64,000 nucleotides of DNA from NCBI RefSeq assembly GCF_024586915.1, contig NZ_JANBVS010000011.1, positions 1 through 64,000 on the forward strand. The letters run 5' to 3'. Below the pieces are notes generated by a model. It did no database searches. It had not been told where the DNA came from and saw nothing but the letters and a program-made list of their open reading frames with translations. Each line of letters opens with the position of its first letter. Within the stretch, counting starts at the first letter, position 1. Positions 8,415-16,345 of this stretch are shown here, one piece after another. Made by a program: the position numbers and the translations under genes. Origin of the DNA: Bradyrhizobium sp. SRS-191 (lineage in GTDB: Bacteria > Pseudomonadota > Alphaproteobacteria > Rhizobiales > Xanthobacteraceae).

Positions 8415-8858
8415 TTACTCCTCGTCCGTCGTTTCTTCGTCACGGGGCCGGCGCGGGCCGCGATCGCCACGGAAGCCGCCGCCTTCGCGCTCGCCACGGA
8501 AACCACCGCCGCGGTCGTCGCGCTCACGGTCGCGATCGGCCTTGCGCATCATCGCCGACGGGCCTTCCTCGAGCTCCTCGACGCGGACGCTGAGATAACG
8601 GATCACGTCTTCGCTGATCCGCTCCTGGCGCTCGATCTCGGCGATCGCCGCGGACGGCGCGTCGATGTTGAGCAGCACGAAGTGCGCCTTGCGGTTCTTG
8701 TTCATGCGGTAGGTGAGGGAGCGAACGCCCCAATTTTCGGTCTTCATGACCTTACCGCCGAGACCCTCGACGATACCGGTCATCTGAGCCGTCAGTTCTT
8801 CCACCTGCTGGGTGCTCGCGTCCTGACGCGCGAGGAAAACATGCTCGTAAAGCGGCAT
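8415..8858 (-). CDS. rpsF: 30S ribosomal protein S6 with RGG-rich tail
   Basis: S6 binds S18 and the central domain of 16S rRNA. It has 147 residues from ATG 8858 (MPLYEHVFLARQD); upstream in-frame residues are discarded because GGAAAGGA lies just before this ATG. The core (1-100) shows the SxTYRMNKNRKAHFVLLNI-type region and ISEDVIRYLSVRV. After residue 105 there is a charged tail with repeated GGGFRG blocks and an acidic end, longer than in E. coli. The leader can fold the SD into a stem (see 8863-8923), pointing to translational control of the operon. Confidence 0.96.
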   Translation of the reverse strand: MPLYEHVFLARQDASTQQVEELTAQMTGIVEGLGGKVMKTENWGVRSLTYRMNKNRKAHFVLLNIDAPSAAIAEIERQERISEDVIRYLSVRVEELEEGPSAMMRKADRDRERDDRGGGFRGEREGGGFRGDRGPRRPRDEETTDEE

Positions 8859-9230
8859 GGCTGTCCTTTCCAAGTTGGCGCAAATCCCGGCGTCAAGCCC
8901 TTCGAGACCTTTTTGGAAAGGACTCGCAGACGTCAGCTCAGAAGGCGGGAACACGGGACGACGGGCCGACTGGCCCTGCCACATCAAAGTCGCCTGGACG
9001 CCCTGGAGAGGATACATCCCCAAGAACGAGCAAGCGGATTTGCTGGGACCGTCCGTTCAGCTCCCGGCTCGGGATCCACGGATGGCGCGCCTTATACCGA
9101 TTTTGGGCCGCAAGGCAAGGGAAAGTGGTCGAAATGCGCCCGTCACGCGCTTGACATCACAGGCCCGGCCAGTGTCTTTCCGGCCAAAGTTACTCAATTC
9201 CAGGGATTTTGGAACGTTCAGGGAGCGGCC
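8859..9230. other. Divergent leader region, rpsF / fabD
   Basis: About 370 bp between the rpsF and fabD starts. It holds the rpsF leader with an SD-sequestering inverted repeat (8863-8923) and must hold promoters on both strands. GGGAGCGG (9221-9228) is the fabD SD. No other gene is seen. Confidence 0.55.
8863..8923 (-). promoter_or_regulatory. SD-sequestering inverted repeat in the rpsF leader
   Basis: On the minus-strand RNA, GUCCUUUCCAA (8923 to 8913) can pair perfectly over 11 bp with UUGGAAAGGAC (8873 to 8863), which contains the rpsF Shine-Dalgarno GGAAAGGA. The loop is 39 nt and contains a CCG. Known S6:S18 complexes feed back on rpsF leaders in several bacteria through a CCG-containing structure; whether this is the same motif is inference. 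Confidence 0.6.
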
Positions 9231-10190
9231 ATGACGGCAGCATTCACTTTTCCGGGGCAGGGGTCCCAGGCCGTCGGCATGGGCAAGGCGCTCGCGGACG
9301 CGTTTCCGGCCGCCCGCGCGGTCTTTGATGAGGTCGACGCTGCGCTTGACGAGAAGCTGACGACCATCATCTGGGAAGGCCCCGCCGAGACCCTGCAGCT
9401 CACCGAAAATGCCCAGCCTGCTCTGATGGCAGTGTCGATGGCGACGTTGCGGGTCCTCGAGACCGAGGCCGGTTTTTCGGTCGGACGGGACGCCGCATTC
9501 GTCGCCGGCCACTCGCTAGGCGAATATTCGGCGCTGGCGGCCGCCGGCAGTCTGACGATTGCCGATACGGCCCGGCTGCTGCGGACGCGTGGTCTTGCCA
9601 TGCAGAAGGCCGTTCCGGTCGGGGTCGGCGCGATGGCGGCGCTGCTCGGCATGGACTACGAGGCCGCGGTGGCTGTCGCCGAAGAGGCGGCCCAAGGCGA
9701 GGTCTGCCAGGCTGCCAACGACAACGGCGGTGGCCAGGTGGTGGTGTCCGGCAACAAGGCCGCTGTGGACCGCGCCGTCGAGATCGCCCGCGCCAAGGGC
9801 GCCAAGCGCGCGATGCTGCTGCCGGTCTCTGCGCCGTTCCATTGCCAGCTCATGCAGCCGGCGGCCGACGTGATGGCTGAGGCGCTGTCGAAAGTGACCA
9901 TCAAGGCGCCGGCGTCGCCGTTGATCTCGAACGTGCTCGCCGCCCCGATCAGCGATCCCGACGAGATTCGCCGTCGCCTGGTCGAGCAGGTCACCGGCAC
10001 GGTGCGCTGGCGCGAATCGATCGCCTATATGGCCGGCCAGGGCGTGACGCGCTTCTTCGAGATCGGCGCCGGCAAGGTGCTCAGCGGCCTGGTCAAGCGG
10101 ATCGCGGATGGCGCGGTCGGCGTCGCCGTCGGCGGACCGGCGGACATTGCGGCCGCCAAGGATGCGCTGGCCGCGGCGAAAGCATCGTAA
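9231..10190 (+). CDS. fabD: Malonyl-CoA-acyl carrier protein transacylase
   Basis: FabD loads malonyl groups onto acyl carrier protein to feed fatty acid elongation. The 319-residue protein has the N-terminal FTFPGQGSQ, the nucleophile motif GHSLGEYSA (Ser95) and the catalytic His in SAPFHCQLM, with GAGKVLSGLVKR near the C-terminus. ATG 9231 follows GGGAGCGG at a good distance; further upstream in-frame sequence has no conserved content. It is the first gene of fabD-fabG, 33 bp before fabG. Confidence 0.97.
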   Translation: MTAAFTFPGQGSQAVGMGKALADAFPAARAVFDEVDAALDEKLTTIIWEGPAETLQLTENAQPALMAVSMATLRVLETEAGFSVGRDAAFVAGHSLGEYSALAAAGSLTIADTARLLRTRGLAMQKAVPVGVGAMAALLGMDYEAAVAVAEEAAQGEVCQAANDNGGGQVVVSGNKAAVDRAVEIARAKGAKRAMLLPVSAPFHCQLMQPAADVMAEALSKVTIKAPASPLISNVLAAPISDPDEIRRRLVEQVTGTVRWRESIAYMAGQGVTRFFEIGAGKVLSGLVKRIADGAVGVAVGGPADIAAAKDALAAAKAS

Positions 10191-10223
10191 AGGGCCGCGT
10201 CAGCGGCAGTGAGGAGAGTTGAG

Positions 10224-10961
10224 ATGTTCGATCTGAGTGGCAGGACCGCGCTGGTCACCGGCGCGACCGGCGGCATCGGCAACGCGATCGCCAAGGCCTT
10301 GCATGCCCAGGGCGCGACCGTTGCCGTGTCCGGTACCCGGCGCGAGGTGCTGGAGACTTTGGCAGGCGAACTGGGCAGCCGCGTCCATGTGCTGCCCTGC
10401 AACCTGTCGGATGCAGCCGAGGTCGAGGCGCTCGTACCGGCTGCGGAGCAGGCGATGGGTCAGGTCGACATTCTCGTCGCCAACGCCGGAATCACCCGTG
10501 ACAACCTGTTCGTGCAGCTGCGGGACGAGGATTGGGACGAGGTCATCAAGGTCAACCTCACCGCCACCTTCCGTTTGTCGCGTGCCGCGACCAAGCTGAT
10601 GATGCGCAAGCGCTTCGGCCGCATCATCGCGATCACCTCGATCGTCGGCGTGACCGGCAATCCAGGGCAGGGCAATTACACGGCGTCCAAAGCCGGCATC
10701 ATTGGCATGATCAAGACGCTCGGCGCCGAGTATGCCAAGCGCGGCGTCACCGCCAACTGCATCGCACCCGGCTTCATCAAGACACCGATGACCGACGCGC
10801 TCAACGACAAGCAGCGCGAGAGCATCCTGGCCAAGGTGCCGGCGGCGCGATTGGGGACGCCCGAGGATATTGCTGCAGCTGCGGTGTATCTCGCCTCGAA
10901 CGAGGCGGCCTACGTCACCGGGCAGACCATCCACGTCAACGGCGGCATGGCGATGATCTAG
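10224..10961 (+). CDS. fabG: 3-oxoacyl-[acyl-carrier-protein] reductase
   Basis: NADPH-dependent SDR enzyme performing the first reduction of the elongation cycle, 245 residues. The cofactor motif is TGATGGIG (12-19), NAG is at 87-89, and the catalytic residues are Ser139, Tyr152 and Lys156 (YTASK). The C-terminus (TGQTIHVNGGMAMI) is typical of FabG. ATG 10224 is preceded by GAGGAGA at 10211-10217; an earlier in-frame GTG would overlap the SD. It is cotranscribed with fabD. Confidence 0.97.
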   Translation: MFDLSGRTALVTGATGGIGNAIAKALHAQGATVAVSGTRREVLETLAGELGSRVHVLPCNLSDAAEVEALVPAAEQAMGQVDILVANAGITRDNLFVQLRDEDWDEVIKVNLTATFRLSRAATKLMMRKRFGRIIAITSIVGVTGNPGQGNYTASKAGIIGMIKTLGAEYAKRGVTANCIAPGFIKTPMTDALNDKQRESILAKVPAARLGTPEDIAAAAVYLASNEAAYVTGQTIHVNGGMAMI

Positions 10962-11398
10962 CCGCCTGCCGAGGCTCGGAATGCGGCGAAAAGACGTCGC
11001 AACCACCGCGCCGGGCCGTGTGGTCAATGATTCGCGTGTATGGTAACCGGGCGGCTGATGGGGGCACGAAGAACGCCATTGCAGGATTTCCAAACCCTGT
11101 ATATTGGCGGGGCGAGCTGCCATCGTTCGCCGGGCCTCCGTCGGCTGGTGCTGCTGATCCGGGTTCCTGTTTGAGCGCTCTGGATCAAAGGCGTACCGGC
11201 CTCAAGGAGTGTGTGGATTGGAATTTGTGAGTGGCCCCGTTTCCGAAGTTTTCGGACCGCAAGTCGTCCGCCAAATTTCGGTAAAGGGGCGCTGCGGGGC
11301 AAATCTGGTTTTGCGCGATCGCGAAGGAAGTTTAACGGCCGGGGTGATGCGGATCATCCGGGGGTCGGGTCTTAAAGGAACAAGCACGAGGTTGAACG
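10962..11398. other. Intergenic region fabG to acpP
   Basis: About 440 bp without a credible gene, unusually long inside an otherwise compact fab cluster. It probably carries an independent acpP promoter, consistent with the need for much higher ACP levels. TTGCAG and TATATT with 15-bp spacing near 11080-11105 form a weak promoter candidate. I see no conserved RNA structure. Confidence 0.4.
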
Positions 11399-11638
11399 AT
11401 GAGTGAGATTGGCGAGCGGGTTAAGAAGATCGTGGTCGAACACCTTGGTGTCGAGCCCGAGAAAGTGGTCGACAACGCGAGCTTCATTGACGACCTCGGT
11501 GCCGACAGCCTCGACACGGTCGAGCTCGTCATGGCCTTCGAGGAAGAGTTCGGTTGCGAGATTCCGGACGACGCCGCGGAGACGATCCTGACGGTCGGCG
11601 ACGCCACCAAGTTCCTCGAGAAGAACGCCAAGAGCTGA
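11399..11638 (+). CDS. acpP: Acyl carrier protein
   Basis: A 79-residue acidic four-helix carrier of growing acyl chains. The phosphopantetheine attachment Ser37 lies in GADSLDTVELV, and the MSEIGERVKKIV start is canonical. It sits between fabD-fabG and fabF, 437 bp after fabG, and is followed by a hairpin. The long upstream gap and the hairpin suggest a separate, strong transcript. Confidence 0.98.
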   Translation: MSEIGERVKKIVVEHLGVEPEKVVDNASFIDDLGADSLDTVELVMAFEEEFGCEIPDDAAETILTVGDATKFLEKNAKS

Positions 11639-11658
11639 CGCTCCGGCGAGAGTTGCGC

Positions 11659-11696
11659 GAAACCGGCCGATCCGTCTTGTGCGGTCGACCGGTTTC
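11659..11696 (+). terminator. Hairpin after acpP, possible terminator
   Basis: GAAACCGG (11659-11666) pairs with CCGGTTTC (11689-11696), followed by TTGCTGTT. The U tract is weak, so it may be a partial terminator that lowers read-through into fabF. Confidence 0.45.
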
Positions 11697-11851
11697 TTGC
11701 TGTTGGCGGTGTTGTCGCGGTTGCCGCCGGCCGCCGGCTTACGACCAGCAAGCTCCGTCACGCGAGATTGTTGCTCGAAACAATGACCCGAGGTGCAGGT
11801 GAAGCCGCGAACTCATGGCCTGCGCGCAAGGTCTGGTCTGGAGAAACGGAT

Positions 11852-13117
11852 ATGAGGCGGGTTGTCGTCACGGGCCTTGGCATGGTTTCGCCGCTTGGCT
11901 GCGGGGTGGAAACGACCTGGCAGCGAATTCTCCAGGGCCAGAGCGGTGCGCGCGTGATCGAGTCGTTCGAGGTCTCCGATCTGCCCGCCAGGGTCGCCTG
12001 CCAGGTGCCGCGAGGCGACGGCACCGACGGTACCTTCAATGCCGATCAGTGGATGGAGCCGAAGGACCAGCGCAAGGTCGATGACTTCATCATCTTCGCC
12101 ATGGCGGCGGCACGTCAGGCGCTCGACGACGCCAACTGGCATCCTGCGACCGAAGAAGACCGTTGCGCCACCGGGACGCTGATCGGCTCCGGCATCGGCG
12201 GCCTGTCGGGCATCGCCGACACCGCGATCCTGCTCAAGGAGCGCGGTCCGCGGAAGGTGTCGCCGTTCTTCATTCCCGGACGACTGATCAATCTCGCGTC
12301 GGGCTATGTCTCGATCGAGCACGGCCTCAAGGGCCCCAATCATTCCGTGGTCACCGCCTGCTCGACCGGCGCGCACGCGATCGGCGACGCCAGCCGGCTG
12401 ATCGCGCTCGGCGATGCCGACGTGATGGTTGCGGGCGGAACCGAATCCCCGATCTGCCGAATCGGCATGGCCGGCTTCTGCGCGGCGCGCGCGCTCTCGA
12501 CCGGCTTCAACGACACGCCGGAGCGGGCCTCGCGTCCCTACGACAAGGATCGCGACGGCTTCGTGATGGGTGAGGGCGCAGGTGTCGTCGTGCTCGAGGA
12601 GTATGAGCATGCCAAGGCGCGCGGTGCGCGCATCTATGCCGAAGTCGTTGGCTACGGTCTGTCGGGCGATGCCTATCACATCACCTCGCCGTCGCCGGAT
12701 GGCGATGGTGGCTTCCGCAGCATGAGCGCGGCGTTGAAGCGGGCCGGCATCACGGCCGTCGACCTCGACTACATCAACGCGCACGGCACCTCGACGCAGG
12801 TCGGCGACGAGATCGAACTCGGCGCTGTCGAGCGCCTGCTCGGCAATGCCGCCTCGAAGATCTCGATGTCCTCGACCAAATCGTCGATCGGTCATCTGCT
12901 GGGGGCCGCCGGCGCCGTCGAAGCGATCTTCAGCATTCTCGCGATTCGGGATAACATCGCGCCGCCGACGATCAATCTGGAGAACCCGTCGGTGGAGACC
13001 GCGATCGACCTCGTCCCGCATAAGCCGCGTCAGCGCGAGATCAACGTGGCGCTGTCGAACTCGTTCGGTTTCGGCGGCACGAACGCGTCGGTGGTTCTGC
13101 GGCGCGTGGTGAACTAG
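11852..13117 (+). CDS. fabF: 3-oxoacyl-[acyl-carrier-protein] synthase II
   Basis: KAS II condensing enzyme, 421 residues from ATG 11852 (MRRVVVTGLGMVSPLG), with GGAGAAACGG just upstream. An earlier in-frame start would add 28 unconserved residues. The nucleophile Cys170 is in VVTACSTGAHAIGDA, and the two catalytic histidines are in NAHGTST and SSIGHLLGAAGA. The NSFGFGGTNAS loop near the C-terminus is intact. It sits 213 bp downstream of acpP and upstream of mltG. Confidence 0.97.
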   Translation: MRRVVVTGLGMVSPLGCGVETTWQRILQGQSGARVIESFEVSDLPARVACQVPRGDGTDGTFNADQWMEPKDQRKVDDFIIFAMAAARQALDDANWHPATEEDRCATGTLIGSGIGGLSGIADTAILLKERGPRKVSPFFIPGRLINLASGYVSIEHGLKGPNHSVVTACSTGAHAIGDASRLIALGDADVMVAGGTESPICRIGMAGFCAARALSTGFNDTPERASRPYDKDRDGFVMGEGAGVVVLEEYEHAKARGARIYAEVVGYGLSGDAYHITSPSPDGDGGFRSMSAALKRAGITAVDLDYINAHGTSTQVGDEIELGAVERLLGNAASKISMSSTKSSIGHLLGAAGAVEAIFSILAIRDNIAPPTINLENPSVETAIDLVPHKPRQREINVALSNSFGFGGTNASVVLRRVVN

Positions 13118-13386
13118 TGAGGAAGGACGGACGGCCGCGTGGGCCTGTTGCCAGTTTGTCACGCGGATTTCCGACTGCAGCCACACTAGAACCCAACACT
13201 TCGCGTGTCTTTCGCGGGGCGGCCGAGCACCGCCGCGGTACGCGGATGTGCTCGGCGGCGATAGCAGGCGGAAACACCTTTTCGCCGTATTCGATGACGA
13301 ATCGTTAGGGATGGGCGAGAACTGCGGGTCGGTTGCGTGGGGTGCGCGCGGCCACGACGAGAGCGACAGGACTGAAGGTTGCATCG

Positions 13387-14667
13387 ATGAGTGAACGGCC
13401 GCCCATCTCGCCCCGTAGTCCGCGCGCAGCGCTGGAGCCCGAACGTGTGCCGCCACCGCCGCGTCGTTCCGAGCGCGCGCGCAATCCGTTCGTCGTGGTT
13501 GGCAACGCCATCATCACCTTGCTGATCCTCGCCATGATCGGCGCCGGTGCGGCCTACTATTACGGTCGGCAGATTCTCGAAACGCCGGGGCCGCTGCAGG
13601 ACGACAAGATCGTCAACATCCCGCAGCGCGCCGGCAAGCGCGACATCGCCGACGTGCTGGCGCGCGAGGGTGTGATCGACGTCAATCCCTGGATCTTCAT
13701 CGGCGGCGTCTACGCGCTGAAGGCAAGCTCCGACCTCAAGCCCGGCGAGTATGCGTTCCAGAAGAACGCCTCGTTGCGCGAAGTCATCGGCGTGATCGTC
13801 GAAGGCAAGGTCGTGCAGCATGGCGTCACGATTCCGGAAGGGCTCACCTCGGAGCAGATCGTCGCCCGCCTGTCGGACAACGAGATCTTCACCGGCAGCG
13901 TGCGCGAGATTCCGCGCGAGGGAACGCTGTTGCCCGAGACCTATAAGTTCCCGCGCGGCACCAGCCGCGATCAGGTCATCCAGCGCATGCAGCAGGCGCA
14001 GAAGCGCGTGCTCGCCGAGATCTGGGAACGCCGCAGCCCTGATCTTCCGGTGAAGTCGCCGGAGCAATTGGTCACGCTGGCTTCGATCGTCGAGAAGGAA
14101 ACCGGCAAGCCCGACGAGCGCAGCCGTGTCGCCGCGGTGTTCGTGAACCGGCTGAGGCAGCGCATCAAGCTGCAGTCCGATCCGACCATCATCTACGGTC
14201 TGGTCGGCGGCAAGGGGACGCTCGGCCGGCCGATCAAGCGCAGCGAGATTACGCAGCCGTCGCCGTACAACACCTATGTGATCGAGGGCCTGCCGCCGGG
14301 GCCGATCTCCAATCCTGGCCGCGCCTCGCTGGAGGCGACCGCGAACCCGGCACGCACGCGCGATCTCTATTTCGTCGCCGACGGCACCGGTGGTCACGCC
14401 TTCACCGAGACCTACGATCTTCACCAGAAGAACGTTGCGAAGCTCAGGGCGATGGAGCGGCAGACCCAGAACGACACCATCGAGCCGGAGGAGGCGCCTC
14501 CAGCGGTGGCTGGCGGAGCGGCTGATCCGGCCGCCGCCGCGACGGCGCCGCGGGCGCCCGCCGGGGCCAAGAGACCGCCGGCGCCCCGTGCGTCCGGAGG
14601 TGCGGCGCCCGGCAATGGCGCGCGCCAGGGCGCGGCCCAGCCGAGCCCGCCGGTCGTTCAGCAATAA
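13387..14667 (+). CDS. mltG: Endolytic transglycosylase MltG (YceG family)
   Basis: Inner-membrane lytic transglycosylase that cleaves nascent glycan strands and limits their length. From ATG 13387 it has 426 residues: a cytoplasmic Pro/Arg-rich N-terminus, one membrane span (about 37-59), a LysM-like region, then the YceG domain with the catalytic glutamate in LASIVEKETGKPDER and the VFVNRLRQRIKLQSDPTIIYG segment. The last 75 residues are Ala/Pro-rich and probably disordered. It follows fabF, a conserved arrangement in Rhizobiales, and may link chain growth to lipid supply. Confidence 0.95.
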   Translation: MSERPPISPRSPRAALEPERVPPPPRRSERARNPFVVVGNAIITLLILAMIGAGAAYYYGRQILETPGPLQDDKIVNIPQRAGKRDIADVLAREGVIDVNPWIFIGGVYALKASSDLKPGEYAFQKNASLREVIGVIVEGKVVQHGVTIPEGLTSEQIVARLSDNEIFTGSVREIPREGTLLPETYKFPRGTSRDQVIQRMQQAQKRVLAEIWERRSPDLPVKSPEQLVTLASIVEKETGKPDERSRVAAVFVNRLRQRIKLQSDPTIIYGLVGGKGTLGRPIKRSEITQPSPYNTYVIEGLPPGPISNPGRASLEATANPARTRDLYFVADGTGGHAFTETYDLHQKNVAKLRAMERQTQNDTIEPEEAPPAVAGGAADPAAAATAPRAPAGAKRPPAPRASGGAAPGNGARQGAAQPSPPVVQQ

Positions 14668-14788
14668 TTTTCCACGCATGCCGGCCGCGCAGAACCGGGC
14701 TTAACATTTGCCCAAAAGGCCGTAAGGTTCGCGCACTTTTGGCGGGCGAGTCTGTCGTCCGCTTTGATCTGCCGGAGACATTGACGAA

Positions 14789-15676
14789 ATGGCGCTGTCG
14801 AGCATGACCGGCTTTGCCCGTCACCACGGGGCAAGCGGTCCCTACTCGTTCGAGTGGGAGTTGAAGTCGGTCAACGCCAAGGGATTGGACGTTCGGGTGC
14901 GGCTGCCGCAGGGCTGGGACGAGGTCGAGGCCTTCGCCAAGAAGCGCGCCACGGACGTGCTGTCGCGCGGCACCGTCTACGCCAATCTCACCGTGAAGCG
15001 GATGGAGACGGGATCGACGGTCCGCATCAACGAGGACGTGCTGGCTGCCGTCGTGAAGGTGGCAAGCTCGCTGTCGGGCCGGATCGACGCAGTTGCGCCG
15101 AGCATCGACGGGTTGCTGTCGATCAAGGGCGTGATCGAGGTGGCCGAGCCCGAGACCGACGAGGCCGAGGACAAGGCCGCCCAGGAGGCGGCGATCGCGA
15201 CATTCGAGACCGCGCTGAAGCAGCTCGTCGAGATGCGCCGGCGCGAAGGCGATACACTCGGCCGGATCCTCAATCAGCGCGTCGACGAGATCGAGGCGCT
15301 GGCGAAGCGGGCGGAGGCCTCGCCGGGTCGTAAGCCGGAGGCCATCAAGGCGCGCCTCGCGGAGCAGGTCGCAGCCTTGCTCGACACCTCCGACCGCTTC
15401 GATCCCGATCGCCTGGCGCAGGAGGCGCTGCTGATTGCCGCCAAGGCCGATGTCCGCGAGGAGCTCGATCGGATTGCCTCGCATATCGCGCAGGCGCGCG
15501 AGATGCTCGGCAAGGGCGGGCCTGTCGGCCGCCGGCTCGACTTCCTCGCCCAGGAATTCCACCGCGAGGTCAACACCACCTGCTCGAAGTCGAACGATAT
15601 CGAGCTGACGAATATCGGCCTCGAGCTGAAGACCGTGGTCGAGCAGTTTCGCGAACAGGTTCAGAATCTGGAGTGA
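14789..15676 (+). CDS. yicC: YicC/YloC family endoribonuclease
   Basis: A 295-residue protein of the YicC family, whose E. coli member is an RNase involved in sRNA turnover. The start MALSSMTGFARHHG and the acidic C-terminus (QEFHREVNTTCSKSNDIELT, then VEQFREQVQNLE) are the two conserved ends. It lies 3 bp upstream of gmk, so the two are translationally close; yicC-gmk is a widely conserved pair. Confidence 0.95.
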   Translation: MALSSMTGFARHHGASGPYSFEWELKSVNAKGLDVRVRLPQGWDEVEAFAKKRATDVLSRGTVYANLTVKRMETGSTVRINEDVLAAVVKVASSLSGRIDAVAPSIDGLLSIKGVIEVAEPETDEAEDKAAQEAAIATFETALKQLVEMRRREGDTLGRILNQRVDEIEALAKRAEASPGRKPEAIKARLAEQVAALLDTSDRFDPDRLAQEALLIAAKADVREELDRIASHIAQAREMLGKGGPVGRRLDFLAQEFHREVNTTCSKSNDIELTNIGLELKTVVEQFREQVQNLE

Positions 15677-15679
15677 TCC

Positions 15680-16339
15680 ATGGCGGCTCACGACGGAAGC
15701 TTCGATGGGGTTGAGCGGCGCGGCCTGATGTTCGTGCTGTCGTCGCCCTCTGGCGCGGGCAAGACGACGCTGTCGCGCCTGCTGATCGAGCGCATGACGG
15801 GTTTGCGGATGTCGGTGTCGGCGACCACGCGGCCGATGCGGCCGGGCGAGGTCGATGGTCGCGACTATCACTTCGTCGATCGCGGGCGCTTCGAGGACAT
15901 GGTCAAGCGCAACGAGCTGCTGGAATGGGCGACCGTGTTCGACAATCGCTACGGCACGCCGCGCGGGCCGGTGGAAGCCGCGCTCTCGGCCGGCCAGGAC
16001 GTGCTGTTCGACATCGACTGGCAGGGCACGCAGCAGCTGCGCGAGAAGGCGCGCCAGGACGTCGTCAGCGTCTTCATCCTGCCGCCGTCGGCGGCCGATC
16101 TCGAGAAGCGGCTGCATACGCGCGCGCAGGATTCCCATGAGGTCATCCGCGGCCGCATGAGCCGCGCCAGCCATGAGATGAGCCACTGGGCCGAGTACGA
16201 CTACATCGTCATCAACCGCAACGTCGATGATGCGTTTGCCGAGGTGCAGTCGATCCTCAAGGCCGAACGGTTGAAGCGCGAGCGCCGCACGGGACTGACG
16301 ACGTTCGTGCGCGAGCTGCAGAGTCAGCTCGAGAGCTGA
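15680..16339 (+). CDS. gmk: Guanylate kinase
   Basis: Converts GMP to GDP with ATP. The 219-residue enzyme has the P-loop SSPSGAGKTTLS (21-32), the GMP-binding segment SVSATTRPMRPGEVDGRDYHFV and the lid region RMSRASHEM. The first 15 residues form a short extension before the core. It is the last gene of the fab-mltG-yicC-gmk run and ends 6 bp from the convergent 794-residue gene. Confidence 0.97.
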   Translation: MAAHDGSFDGVERRGLMFVLSSPSGAGKTTLSRLLIERMTGLRMSVSATTRPMRPGEVDGRDYHFVDRGRFEDMVKRNELLEWATVFDNRYGTPRGPVEAALSAGQDVLFDIDWQGTQQLREKARQDVVSVFILPPSAADLEKRLHTRAQDSHEVIRGRMSRASHEMSHWAEYDYIVINRNVDDAFAEVQSILKAERLKRERRTGLTTFVRELQSQLES

Positions 16340-16345
16340 CGCGTC

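Noticed and set aside
11073..11110. Possible acpP promoter TTGCAG-N15-TATATT
   Set aside because: Spacing is short and the site is about 300 bp from acpP; not strong enough to list separately.
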